17,644 nucleotides of DNA, from NCBI GenBank assembly GCA_016933315.1, contig JAFGBE010000093.1:1-17644 (forward strand), given 5' to 3'. The position numbers were made by a program, and so were the translations under genes. The notes beneath the pieces are model-generated. The model was not told the origin of the DNA. It saw only the letters and a program-made list of their open reading frames with translations, and did not search any database. Shown here one piece after another: positions 1-6,436 of this stretch; the stretch's first letter is position 1; every line of letters begins with the position of its first letter. This stretch comes from Candidatus Auribacterota bacterium. Its GTDB lineage: Bacteria > Auribacterota > UBA6266.

Positions 1-600
1 AAAAATAATATTCCGTTTGTTCTTATAAATAAATATCTGGGTGAAGGGGATGTCAATTATGTATGCGTAGACAATTATGAGGGTGTCTACCAGGCTATTG
101 AGCATCTTGTGGAGCTTGGGCATACTGAAGTAGGCATGATAAAGGGTAATATGAATACCCCGGACGGACTAGAGAGATTTGAGGTTTTTAAAGAAGTTTT
201 GGAAAGATTTCACCTGAAATATAACCCCGACTGGATTTTTGACGGGGATTTTACAGTGGAAAGCGGTGAAAAAGCAGGGGAAGAGCTCCTGAAGCTTGAG
301 CAGCGCCCTTCGGCGATTTTTGCGTCGAACGACGATATGGCAATAGGCATAATGAAAAAATTGCAGTCCGAAGGATTGTCCGTACCCAAAGATATCTCTC
401 TTGTAGGCTTTGATGACAATTTGCAGGCCGGGTTTCTGATACCGGGGTTGACTACGGTTAAACAACCCTTATTTGAAATGGGGCAGGAAGCGGCAAAATT
501 GGTAATTAATTATAATGAAGAAGAGAACCACAAAACTCACCATATTATCCTGAAACCCAAGCTGGTTATACGCGGCTCCACAGCTTCTTATTCGAAATAA
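1..600 (+). CDS. LacI/GalR-family transcriptional regulator, C-terminal part (5' truncated by window edge)
   Basis: The reading frame is open from base 1 to the TAA at 598-600, giving 199 residues of the periplasmic-binding-protein-like effector domain. Family landmarks are visible: VCVDNYEGVYQAIEHLVELGH (the D-N-x-x-G-x-x-x-A helix that follows the first strand), the ligand-domain segment ending PSAIFASNDDMAIGIMKKL, then VSLVGFDD-like ISLVGFDDN and LTTVKQP. The start codon and the helix-turn-helix lie upstream of the window. Known family role: a dimeric DNA-binding repressor that releases its operator on binding a sugar or nucleoside. The neighbouring genes are secreted PEP-CTERM proteins whose promoters carry LacI-type operators, so it may control one or more of them; this is inference. 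No convincing terminator follows it. The family call is secure, the ligand unknown. Confidence 0.93.
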   Translation, partial: KNNIPFVLINKYLGEGDVNYVCVDNYEGVYQAIEHLVELGHTEVGMIKGNMNTPDGLERFEVFKEVLERFHLKYNPDWIFDGDFTVESGEKAGEELLKLEQRPSAIFASNDDMAIGIMKKLQSEGLSVPKDISLVGFDDNLQAGFLIPGLTTVKQPLFEMGQEAAKLVINYNEEENHKTHHIILKPKLVIRGSTASYSK

Positions 601-733
601 GCATTTCTATTATAATCTTTCATTTTTAAACTGTCTGCACCGGTATGTATTTTTAAGATTAGAGTACACCTATATATCGTAACGTATCTATATCAACACG
701 TATTTATAAATATCAAAACCAGCCATTATATTT

Positions 734-746
734 TTACCGACGGTAA
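734..746. promoter_or_regulatory. Odd palindrome TTACCGACGGTAA upstream of PEP-CTERM promoter
   Basis: A perfect 13-bp palindrome with a single central A. It ends 13 bp before the -35 box at 760, an activator-type position. A similar odd palindrome with a CG-N-CG core (2290-2304) ends 12 bp before the -35 box of the gene at 2450. No function is demonstrated. Confidence 0.4.
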
Positions 747-759
747 TAAAAAAACATCC

Positions 760-789
760 TTGACAACAAATACACCATATGCTAATAAT
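760..789 (+). promoter_or_regulatory. Sigma70-type promoter for the 848-1456 gene
   Basis: TTGACA at 760-765 matches the -35 consensus fully. AATAAT at 784-789 matches five of six -10 bases, with an 18-bp spacer. Expected transcription start is about 796, giving a leader of about 50 nt before ATG 848. Confidence 0.6.
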
Positions 790-800
790 GTGAATTAATA

Positions 801-818
801 ACTCGAAACGTGACGAGT
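801..818. promoter_or_regulatory. LacI-type operator palindrome at the transcription start
   Basis: ACTCG (801-805) and CGAGT (814-818) are perfect inverted half-sites around a core AAACGTGA. The axis falls between C809 and G810, the central CG typical of LacI-family operators, and the inner ACGT is also symmetric. It lies at about +6 to +23 of the predicted transcript, where a bound repressor would block initiation or early elongation. The half-site differs from those at 2355 and 11451. Confidence 0.5.
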
Positions 819-847
819 AAATAACAACCAAACCAGGGGGTGAAGGA

Positions 848-1456
848 ATGAGGAAGTTGGTAGGATTAGTAGTGCTGGCTCTATTTTTACCTACGTTTGC
901 AAGCGCAAATCTGCTTAGCAATGGAGGGTTTGAAACCGGCAGTTTAAGCGGTTGGGACACATGGAACGAGGGAAATACGCAGATTTATGACTGGGGCCAT
1001 AACGGCAGCAGCTATGCGGTAGGTGGCTGGTGGGCATTTTCAGGCTGGCAGCACATTGACGGTATTAATCCGGACGCTACATATACGGTTGGCGGTTACC
1101 TGTATGATGATGTAGCGAGCGGAGAAACAATGCGTAATGGGGTATATGCAAGTCTGGAAGCCCAGTTCAAGAGATCCGATGATTCCATAGTGGGCACGTG
1201 GTCATCGGGAAATATCACGGGCGCCGATATGGTAGATGATGCATGGAATGAGTTTATTGCTCAGGTTAAGCCTTCCGACTACGGAACCGGTATTACGAGG
1301 ATTACGTTTAAGTGGGAGATGAATAATACCGGAGCAGGAGACGGGAGAGGTGTTTTTGATGACCTTACGGTTGAAGCTGTTCCCGAACCCAGCAGTATTG
1401 TCCTTTTGGGCATTGGGCTTGCAGGGATAATCAGTTTCTATGCGAAAAGAAGGTAA
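848..1456 (+). CDS. Secreted PEP-CTERM protein with carbohydrate-binding-like beta domain
   Basis: This 202-residue protein has a signal peptide (residues 1-20, basic start then LVGLVVLALFLPTFASA, cleavage likely before NLLS). The NGGFETGSLSGW motif directly after it is typical of galactose-binding-like/CBM-type jelly rolls, and the domain is rich in Trp, Gly and Asn. A VFDDLTVEA strand precedes the sorting signal at 178-202: VPEP, a hydrophobic stretch, then AKRR. In the PEP-CTERM/exosortase system this tail is cut after export and the protein reaches the surface or exopolysaccharide layer. No catalytic residues are recognised, so a binding or matrix role is inferred. ATG 848 is supported by the strong ribosome site GGGGGTGAAGGA just upstream. 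The gene has its own promoter and a palindrome at the start of transcription, and it ends at a terminator shared with the convergent gene. Confidence 0.9.
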   Translation: MRKLVGLVVLALFLPTFASANLLSNGGFETGSLSGWDTWNEGNTQIYDWGHNGSSYAVGGWWAFSGWQHIDGINPDATYTVGGYLYDDVASGETMRNGVYASLEAQFKRSDDSIVGTWSSGNITGADMVDDAWNEFIAQVKPSDYGTGITRITFKWEMNNTGAGDGRGVFDDLTVEAVPEPSSIVLLGIGLAGIISFYAKRR

Positions 1457-1472
1457 AAATAGGTTCAATAAC

Positions 1473-1506
1473 GGAAAAAAGCCGCTGGTTTCCAGCGGCT
1501 TTTTCC
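1473..1506. terminator. Bidirectional intrinsic terminator between convergent PEP-CTERM genes
   Basis: GCCGCTGG (1481-1488), loop TTT, CCAGCGGC (1492-1499), flanked by an A-run (1475-1480) on the left and a T-run (1500-1504) on the right. It therefore works as a terminator for the + gene ending at 1456 and for the - gene ending at 1528. Confidence 0.88.
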
Positions 1507-1527
1507 ATTTTTAGGGGGAAGGTAGGA

Positions 1528-2199
1528 TTACCTTCTTTTTTTGGAAATCAGTAAAAGCCCCGCGATTCCCGCTCCGAAAAGAGCTATTGTGCTTGGTTCG
1601 GGAACGACACTTGTAGCGCCTATGCTGTCTAGTCCCCAGCTTACGCTTCCGCCTGCAGGAGCAGAAACAATGAAGTTAGCCGACGCAAAATCGCCTGTCC
1701 AGGCATTGTTTCCTATTCCGGCGTTGTCATCTACAAATGCTGAAAACGGTATTATGACTTCCTGCCATCCTGTCCAGTTTATAGGCAGCCAAATGCTTTC
1801 ATCTTCGGTCCATTCGCCGTACTTGAACATATCTCCGTCTTTTTCCTTTAATTCTATCTTCAGGCTTCCCCAGGATGAATCACCCTTTACCAGCAGGCGC
1901 AGTGAATCGTAAGCGCTGAGATCCATCTCTTTGTAATGTCCGGTTCCGCCGGTGTAGTAATTATAGTTATTATCGGTGGCCTGGATATCCAGATAATTGC
2001 TGCCCTGCGGGGCTCCGCTCGAAGATAGGGTTGGCGTAAATATATCTCCGGTATCCGAATATTTCCACCAATAGTTAGAAGCGCTGCTGTTTACCCAATC
2101 GATTCCGCTTTCGAAGTCATCGAATATGACATCAGCATTTGCCGCTTGTGCTGCAACAGCGAATATTACAGCAAAGCATACAAGAAACAGTTTGTGCAT
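1528..2199 (-). CDS. Secreted PEP-CTERM protein, CBM/CIA30-like beta domain
   Basis: This 223-residue protein has a signal peptide at residues 1-22 (MHKLFLVCFAVIFAVAAQAANA, then DVIF). A DDFESGIDW motif at the mature N-terminus is followed by a Trp-rich beta domain. The W-x-GW-x-E-V-I-I-P-F-S-x-F run near residues 145-155 recalls CBM11/CIA30-type sugar-binding folds, which is a resemblance rather than a demonstrated match. WGLDSIGAT leads into the sorting signal at 199-223: VPEPSTI, hydrophobic helix, SKKRR. ATG is supported by an ideal AAGGAGGTG at 2204-2212 with a short spacer. The gene is divergent from the 2450 gene and convergent with the 848 gene. Exosortase processing and a surface or matrix role are inferred from the tail. 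No exosortase gene lies in the window. Confidence 0.9.
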   Translation of the reverse strand: MHKLFLVCFAVIFAVAAQAANADVIFDDFESGIDWVNSSASNYWWKYSDTGDIFTPTLSSSGAPQGSNYLDIQATDNNYNYYTGGTGHYKEMDLSAYDSLRLLVKGDSSWGSLKIELKEKDGDMFKYGEWTEDESIWLPINWTGWQEVIIPFSAFVDDNAGIGNNAWTGDFASANFIVSAPAGGSVSWGLDSIGATSVVPEPSTIALFGAGIAGLLLISKKRR

Positions 2200-2220
2200 A
2201 AAGCACCTCCTTTAAATAGA

Positions 2221-2237
2221 ACAGGTTTACAACCGGT
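2221..2237. promoter_or_regulatory. Palindrome over the transcription start of the minus-strand PEP-CTERM gene
   Basis: ACAGGTT (2221-2227) and AACCGGT (2231-2237) are inverted with one mismatched pair around TAC. The predicted start of the minus transcript is near 2236, so the palindrome covers about +1 to +16. Its odd spacing is unlike a standard LacI site, so a different regulator family is possible. Confidence 0.38.
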
Positions 2238-2242
2238 ATACT

Positions 2243-2271
2243 ATCTTAGCACTACATGTTGATTTTGTCAA
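2243..2271 (-). promoter_or_regulatory. Sigma70-type promoter for the 1528-2199 gene
   Basis: Read on the minus strand, TTGACA lies at 2271-2266 and TAAGAT (four of six) at 2248-2243, with a 17-bp spacer. It drives the gene starting at 2199 and is divergent from the promoter at 2317. Confidence 0.55.
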
Positions 2272-2289
2272 TAGGGTAACGGAAAAAAT

Positions 2290-2304
2290 TTTGTCGTCGA
2301 CAAA
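2290..2304. promoter_or_regulatory. Central palindrome TTTGTCGTCGACAAA between divergent promoters
   Basis: A 15-bp palindrome, perfect except for the single central T. It lies almost midway between the two divergent -35 boxes (2271 on minus, 2317 on plus). A single bound factor could act on both promoters. Its CG-N-CG core and spacing resemble the site at 734-746. Confidence 0.45.
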
Positions 2305-2316
2305 GCGAAATTCAGC

Positions 2317-2344
2317 TTGACAGGTGGTAAAATTTCATTAAAAT
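2317..2344 (+). promoter_or_regulatory. Sigma70-type promoter for the 2450-3082 gene
   Basis: TTGACA at 2317-2322, a 16-bp spacer, and TAAAAT at 2339-2344 (five of six). The expected transcript start is near 2351, about 100 nt upstream of ATG 2450, so both LacI-type operators fall in the leader. Confidence 0.6.
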
Positions 2345-2354
2345 TTAGATATGA

Positions 2355-2370
2355 ATGTAACCGATTACAT
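2355..2370. promoter_or_regulatory. LacI-type operator 1 (ATGTAACCGATTACAT)
   Basis: A 16-bp palindrome with perfect ATGTAA/TTACAT arms and a central CG, closely matching the LacI-family pattern TGTAA-n-CG-n-TTACA. It covers about +5 to +20 of the predicted transcript. An almost identical copy starts 53 bp downstream. Confidence 0.78.
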
Positions 2371-2407
2371 CAGGTGTTTTGCTTAGCCTTATTTTTATGC
2401 CTTAAAT

Positions 2408-2423
2408 ATGTAACCGTTTACAT
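2408..2423. promoter_or_regulatory. LacI-type operator 2 (ATGTAACCGTTTACAT)
   Basis: A second copy of the 2355 operator, differing in one core base, again with perfect ATGTAA/TTACAT arms and a central CG. The centres of the two sites are 53 bp apart, about five helical turns, so repressor dimers would sit on the same face of the DNA and could cooperate or loop. Confidence 0.78.
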
Positions 2424-2449
2424 TTGCAAATGTGGGGAAAGGGGGAAAC

Positions 2450-3082
2450 ATGAGAAAAGTTTTATTTTCGGTTCTTGCAGTTGCTATGTTTATCCTTCCT
2501 GCATCAGCCCAGGCTAATATGCTTGATAACCCCGGGTTCGAATCATGGGTTGATTATCAGGGGGCAAACGTGCCTGATAATTGGTGGCATATGTTTTCTG
2601 ATGTTGATGTAGCTGGAACGCAGAGCAGCAATGCAAAGTCAGGTTCTTCATCCGGGCAGATAACTATTACAGGTTCGGGATGGGGAGGCTGGGGCCAGTG
2701 GGTGAGCGAGAGTGTTACGGCAGGACAGACTTTTTATGCTTATCAGCCTATTAATATTCCTACTGCGCTCAATAATGCCGAAGCCGTTTTGGAATTAAAA
2801 TTCCAGGATAGCGGCGGCGCAACAGTAGGAAGCGCTCTTCTTGCCAACAGGACTACGGCAACAAACGGATGGGAAGCACTTTCTTTGAGCGGAGTGGCGC
2901 CTACAGGAGCGGCAAAGCTCTCTTACACGGTTTTAGTTAGAGATACTGCATCGGGGGCAAGCGGGACGGTTTATTTTGATGATTCTTATGCGGATACACA
3001 GCCAGTTCCTGAGCCGGCAAGCCTGCTGTTACTTGGATTGGGCCTTGCGGGCATTTTCGTATTTAAGAGAAACAAGGCATAA
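2450..3082 (+). CDS. Secreted PEP-CTERM protein under twin LacI-type operators
   Basis: This 210-residue protein has a signal peptide (1-22, MRKVLFSVLAVAMFILPASAQA, then NMLD). NPGFESW near the mature N-terminus matches the NGGFE/DDFE/YGFE motif of the sister proteins. A Gly- and Trp-rich beta domain (GWGGWGQW around residue 80) and a VYFDDSYAD strand follow. The sorting signal is at 186-210: VPEPASLLLLGLGLAGIFVF then KRNKA. ATG 2450 is chosen over the upstream in-frame GTG 2432 because AGGGGG (2440-2445) is correctly spaced for it, and the GTG would add non-signal residues in front of a normal signal peptide. The fold suggests sugar or polysaccharide binding at the cell surface; there is no sign of an active site. 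It has the clearest operator arrangement in the window and a strong downstream terminator. Confidence 0.9.
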   Translation: MRKVLFSVLAVAMFILPASAQANMLDNPGFESWVDYQGANVPDNWWHMFSDVDVAGTQSSNAKSGSSSGQITITGSGWGGWGQWVSESVTAGQTFYAYQPINIPTALNNAEAVLELKFQDSGGATVGSALLANRTTATNGWEALSLSGVAPTGAAKLSYTVLVRDTASGASGTVYFDDSYADTQPVPEPASLLLLGLGLAGIFVFKRNKA

Positions 3083-3104
3083 TTCAGGGATTATTTGCAT
3101 TGCG

Positions 3105-3137
3105 ATGGGGAAGGGGGATACCCTTCCCCATTTTTTT
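3105..3137 (+). terminator. Intrinsic terminator after the 2450-3082 gene
   Basis: ATGGGGAAGGG (3105-3115), loop GGATA, CCCTTCCCCAT (3121-3131): a perfect 11-bp stem followed by seven T (3131-3137). Confidence 0.93.
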
Positions 3138-3142
3138 ATGCC

Positions 3143-3171
3143 TTGATGCGGATATAACATCATAGTATAAT
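3143..3171 (+). promoter_or_regulatory. Sigma70-type promoter for the 3188-3631 gene
   Basis: TTGATG (3143-3148), a 17-bp spacer, and a perfect TATAAT (3166-3171). Transcription would start near 3178. The in-frame ATG at 3170 lies inside the -10 box and so cannot be the translation start, which supports ATG 3188. Confidence 0.6.
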
Positions 3172-3187
3172 GTTAGTTATAAATGAG

Positions 3188-3631
3188 ATGAAGCTACTTT
3201 TGAAAATACTGGCCATTATTTTTTTTATATTATATGTTTCTCCCTGTATGGCTGTCTTTGAGTATTTGTATACAAGCGACATATCGGGCAATCCAAAATC
3301 GGAATTCGGAATCGAAGAAACACCCTATATCCACCTTATGCTTCCCGGAGAGGGCTCAGCCTTTGTTGCCTCCTGGTGGTTGAGTCCCGATATCGTGTCG
3401 TATTTTGACGGCGGAAGGGTGTCTGACCAAAGGGAATTAATAATCAGTATTACCAATTGGAATGAGATAAAGGAAATAGGCAGGTGGAATATCAATGCCC
3501 TTTATTTTTTTCCGGATAACGGCGATACAGGTTCCAGTTCTGCTTTTTTTTATGTTGTACCCGAGATCAGTACGATTATTTCATTTCTTGCATGTGTTTT
3601 TCTTCTGGTTTTTAAGAATTTCCTCAGATAG
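3188..3631 (+). CDS. Small secreted protein with a degenerate PEP-CTERM-like tail
   Basis: This 147-residue protein is not recognised beyond its targeting signals. A strongly hydrophobic signal peptide (residues 1-22, MKLLLKILAIIFFILYVSPCMA) is followed by a mature part of about 100 residues with no known motif, containing aromatic patches such as ASWWLSPD. The C-terminal 24 residues read VPE-I-STI, a hydrophobic run, then KNFLR. This is the shape of a PEP-CTERM signal, but the second proline of PEP is isoleucine and the basic cluster is weak. The mature domain lacks the F-E entry motif of the sister proteins. ATG 3188 fits the promoter better than 3170, leaving a leader of about 10 nt and no clear ribosome site. 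It may be a diverged family member, a membrane-retained variant, or a decaying gene. Confidence 0.65.
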   Translation: MKLLLKILAIIFFILYVSPCMAVFEYLYTSDISGNPKSEFGIEETPYIHLMLPGEGSAFVASWWLSPDIVSYFDGGRVSDQRELIISITNWNEIKEIGRWNINALYFFPDNGDTGSSSAFFYVVPEISTIISFLACVFLLVFKNFLR

Positions 3632-3638
3632 TCCGGAT

Positions 3639-3663
3639 AGTAATATTTTGCTGTAATATTACT
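3639..3663. repeat. AT-rich perfect inverted repeat
   Basis: AGTAATATT (3639-3647) and AATATTACT (3655-3663) pair perfectly around a 7-nt loop. No T-run follows, so it is a poor terminator by the usual rules. It sits just downstream of the stop at 3631 and touches the promoter at 3663, so it could stabilise the 3' end of one transcript or be an operator for the next. Confidence 0.5.
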
Positions 3664-3690
3664 TGCCTGATAAAACCATTCTGGTAAAAT
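3663..3690 (+). promoter_or_regulatory. Possible promoter for the SAM hydrolase-pgi pair
   Basis: TTGCCT (3663-3668), a 16-bp spacer, and TAAAAT (3685-3690, five of six). The -35 is weak, but the position, 30 bp upstream of the ATG at 3720, is right. Confidence 0.4.
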
Positions 3691-3719
3691 GAGCTGGTTG
3701 TGGTCTTATTTAAGGGTTA

Positions 3720-4517
3720 ATGTTAAAGATGAAAAGAACCGGAATAATTACACTTTTGACTGATTTTGGCATTAAAGATTTTTATGTTGCTGCCATGAAG
3801 GCTTCGATATTAAGCGTAAACGAGGAAGTGCGTATTGTGGATATAACGCACAACATAGAGCGGGGTAATATAGAAGAGGGTGCATATACTTTATTGAATG
3901 TGTATTCGGATTTTCCTCCCGGCACTATTCATGTGGCAGTGGTAGATCCATCGGTAGGAGGAAAGAGAAGGCAATTAATTATACAGACGAACAATTATTT
4001 GTTTATCGGCCCGGATAATGGTTTGTTATATCCTCTGGCTGAAAAAGATGCCATTAAAAGAACTGTTGAAATCAGCAATACTGAATATATGCGCTTGCCC
4101 GTTTCCGACACTTTTCATGGCAGGGATGTCTTTGCCCCTGCGGCCGCATGGCTCAGCAACGGGGTTGATATATCCGAGTTCGGGCCGGAAGTCATGGATA
4201 TACGGGTATTGGAGTTTGAAAAACCGGAGTATAAAGACGGCAAACTGTATTTGAAAGCGGTAAATATAGATATTTTCGGTAATATAACTACCAATGCCGG
4301 CAAAGATTTTATTATGTCTTTGAATAAGAAATTACCTGCGAGGATTAAGATACAATCGATGGATATTTGTTGCGGAAGGAAATACTCTGATGTCAAAAAA
4401 GGGGAGTTGGTTTGCTATTGGAACAGCAGCGGTATGTTTGAAATCGCCGCTAATTGCGGAAGTGCCGCAGAAATATTGTCTTTGAAGAGAAGTGATAATA
4501 TAATAATTCAATTCTAG
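3720..4517 (+). CDS. S-adenosyl-L-methionine hydrolase (adenosine-forming), SAM hydroxide adenosyltransferase family (DUF62)
   Basis: A 265-residue protein, the usual family length. Family motifs are clear: LLTDFG (12-17, with Asp15), VVDPSVGG (74-81, with Asp76), GPDNGL (97-102) and TFHGRDVFAPAAA (131-143). Relatives use water to split SAM into adenosine and methionine; related halogenases use chloride or fluoride. The enzyme is cytoplasmic, and its physiological role, perhaps SAM homeostasis, is not settled. ATG 3720 has AAGGG close upstream; the in-frame ATG 3729 is an alternative and removes only three residues. Pgi follows after 21 bp, so the two are probably co-transcribed, although no direct metabolic link is evident. 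Confidence 0.9.
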   Translation: MLKMKRTGIITLLTDFGIKDFYVAAMKASILSVNEEVRIVDITHNIERGNIEEGAYTLLNVYSDFPPGTIHVAVVDPSVGGKRRQLIIQTNNYLFIGPDNGLLYPLAEKDAIKRTVEISNTEYMRLPVSDTFHGRDVFAPAAAWLSNGVDISEFGPEVMDIRVLEFEKPEYKDGKLYLKAVNIDIFGNITTNAGKDFIMSLNKKLPARIKIQSMDICCGRKYSDVKKGELVCYWNSSGMFEIAANCGSAAEILSLKRSDNIIIQF

Positions 4518-4538
4518 TTGGCGTGTACGGGAGGAAGT

Positions 4539-5927
4539 ATGGCAAAAGATATATTGTTTGATTTTAATAATTCGCTTGCGGGTATTGTCGGACAGGATAA
4601 TGGTTGTGAAGAGAGAGATATTGAATCGCTGAGAGGGAACATATCAAAGGCGGTTTCAAAGATAGAAACTATCCGCAAGGAAGGGAATCCCGGGTTTGTG
4701 AAGCTTCCTTTCACCCGCGACATCGCTTCTGAGATAAGCGAGTTTGCCGAATCCATAAAAGATAAATACGAGAATTTTGTCGTTTTGGGTATCGGCGGGT
4801 CGGCGCTTGGAAATATAGCATTGAATACGGCCCTGACGGATCCATACAAACGCAAAAAAGGGCTTCCGAAGCTTTTTGTAATGGATAATATTGATCCTGA
4901 AGTATTCAGCTCATTGCTTGAAGGAATTGATTTAAGAAAGACAGTATTTAATGTCATAACAAAATCCGGCGGCACATCTGAGACAATGTCTCAGTTCCTC
5001 ATTGTCAGGTCAATGCTCGAGAAAATGTACGGAAAAAAATACAGGGAGCACATTATAGCGACGACCGATCCTGAAAAAGGGGATTTAAAAGCTATTTCTG
5101 AAGAAGAAGGGTATAAAACTTTCTGTATTCCGCAGAACGTCGGCGGAAGATTTTCAGTGCTTTCTCCTGTAGGGCTTTTGTCTGCCGCGGTAACTGGCAT
5201 TGATATCCATGAGCTTCTTGCCGGTGCAGAAAAAATGGATATGCGCTGCAGAGAACGGGACTATCTTAGAAACCCGGCCTATATGTATGCCATACTGCAT
5301 TACATACTAGATGTTAAGAAGAATAAAAAGATTTCAGTTATGATGCCTTATTCAACCAAGCTTAGAGATGTTGCCGATTGGTATAGACAGTTGTGGGCTG
5401 AAAGCCTGGGCAAGACAAGGATAGTGGAAGGCAATTCGGTTTTTGTCGGGCAAACTCCTGTTAAGGCGCTGGGCGCCACCGATCAGCATTCACAGGTGCA
5501 GCTATACGTAGAAGGTCCTAATGATAAATATTTTATATTTGTGGGTTTGAAAAAATTTGCAAAAGACATCAAAATCCCGGCCGGTTTTGAAGACAGGCAA
5601 AGCATAAATTACCTGTCGGGACATACCATGGGTGAGCTTTTCCATGCCGAACAAAAAGCGACGACGCTTGCTTTGACGAAAGCAAAAAGGCCCAATGCAA
5701 CGATATGGCTGCCTGAAATATCCGGGAATTCAATAGGGCAATTGCTGTATATGCTTGAACTTGCTACAGCTTTTGCGGGCTATCTACTTGAAATAGATCC
5801 CTTTAATCAGCCGGGTGTTGAAGAAGGGAAAAAATTGACATATGCATTGATGGGGCGTCCCGGTTTTGAGGAGAAGAAAGCGGAAATAGAAAAAATAGAT
5901 AAACCTGATTCCAAATACATCATATGA
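4539..5927 (+). CDS. pgi: Glucose-6-phosphate isomerase
   Basis: A 462-residue cytoplasmic enzyme interconverting glucose 6-phosphate and fructose 6-phosphate in glycolysis and gluconeogenesis. Two SIS domains are visible, with phosphate-binding GIGGSALGN (84-92) and TKSGGTSETMSQF further on. The PGI signature VGGRFSVLSPVG starts at residue 201. Expected catalytic residues are present: Glu288 in WAESLGK, His317 in DQHSQ, and Lys431 in GVEEGK. Length fits the shorter bacterial form. ATG 4539 is chosen over TTG 4518 because GGGAGG at 4529-4534 sits just before it, and the TTG-derived residues (ACTGGS) do not belong to the family. It probably shares the transcript of the SAM hydrolase, 21 bp upstream. 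Confidence 0.97.
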   Translation: MAKDILFDFNNSLAGIVGQDNGCEERDIESLRGNISKAVSKIETIRKEGNPGFVKLPFTRDIASEISEFAESIKDKYENFVVLGIGGSALGNIALNTALTDPYKRKKGLPKLFVMDNIDPEVFSSLLEGIDLRKTVFNVITKSGGTSETMSQFLIVRSMLEKMYGKKYREHIIATTDPEKGDLKAISEEEGYKTFCIPQNVGGRFSVLSPVGLLSAAVTGIDIHELLAGAEKMDMRCRERDYLRNPAYMYAILHYILDVKKNKKISVMMPYSTKLRDVADWYRQLWAESLGKTRIVEGNSVFVGQTPVKALGATDQHSQVQLYVEGPNDKYFIFVGLKKFAKDIKIPAGFEDRQSINYLSGHTMGELFHAEQKATTLALTKAKRPNATIWLPEISGNSIGQLLYMLELATAFAGYLLEIDPFNQPGVEEGKKLTYALMGRPGFEEKKAEIEKIDKPDSKYII

Positions 5928-5940
5928 TATTAAGTTAAAA

Positions 5941-6035
5941 AGGTTCGGCAGTGAAAAACAGTTAAGTGGTTAAATAGTTTTGATTTTTATTTTCATACTT
6001 GCTAACCTGTTGAACAATTGAATTGTTGAGTTAAA
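5941..6035. repeat. Degenerate 9-bp-periodic intergenic tract (left of the zinc-ribbon gene)
   Basis: Between 5941 and 5985 the sequence parses into 9-mers that keep a GTT-A core: AGGTTCGGC, AGTGAAAAA, CAGTTAAGT, GGTTAAATA, GTTTTGATT. At 6009-6035 a related run reads TGTTGAACA, ATTGAATTG, TTGAGTTAA. The repeats are diverged, not exact. A related tract lies on the other side of the gene at 6437-6515. Confidence 0.42.
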
Positions 6036-6053
6036 TCAATGGAGGTGAACAAA

Positions 6054-6434
6054 GTGACAAAAGGCCAGAAAATAGAGTTTAAATGTGTCAGCAAAAATTG
6101 TGACGGCACCGTTGCGTTTCTAGTCCCTCAGATAAAGAAAAACAGCATTTTGAAATGTGACAGGTGCGGTAATGAATATAAATTCGACCAGGAGCTCATT
6201 TCCAAATTAGAGATGTTTGACCATTTGGTCAGGGCTGTAAACGACGCAAAACCTATACTCGGCGATACTAATGTTGCAATAGACTTCGAAGGCCATAACC
6301 TGAAGGTTCCATACAGGCTTCTGTTAACCAGGTTGAGCACTTCTTTGAAATTGAATATAGGCGGGCAGACGGTAGATTTTTCTTTCAGGGTGGAACCGCT
6401 GAAAGATGAAGACCTGAAAAAATGGAGCAGCTGA
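6054..6434 (+). CDS. Small zinc-ribbon protein of unknown function
   Basis: I do not recognise the family. The 126-residue protein opens with a probable zinc ribbon, Cys11-x4-Cys16 and Cys35-x2-Cys38 (in KCDRCGNEYKF). A predicted helical stretch follows (QELISKLEMFDHLVRAVNDAK), then a C-terminal strand-rich segment from DTNVAIDFEGHNLKVPYRL to FSFRVEPL. There is no signal peptide, so it is probably cytoplasmic. GTG 6054 is preferred over ATG 6039 because GGAGGTGA (6041-6048) is an excellent ribosome site exactly placed for the GTG, while the ATG overlaps that site and has nothing upstream. It stands alone between repetitive spacers. A nucleic-acid-binding or regulatory role is possible but not shown. 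Confidence 0.72.
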   Translation: MTKGQKIEFKCVSKNCDGTVAFLVPQIKKNSILKCDRCGNEYKFDQELISKLEMFDHLVRAVNDAKPILGDTNVAIDFEGHNLKVPYRLLLTRLSTSLKLNIGGQTVDFSFRVEPLKDEDLKKWSS

Positions 6435-6436
6435 TT

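Noticed and set aside
3639..3663. AGTAATATT/AATATTACT hairpin as a terminator of the 3188 gene
   Set aside because: The stem is purely AT-rich and no T-run follows; listed as a repeat only.
5941..6035. CRISPR-like array in the 9-bp-periodic spacer
   Set aside because: Units are far too short and diverged, with no spacers and no cas genes in the window.
6039..6053. ATG 6039 as start of the zinc-ribbon protein
   Set aside because: It overlaps the GGAGGTGA ribosome site that is ideally placed for GTG 6054.
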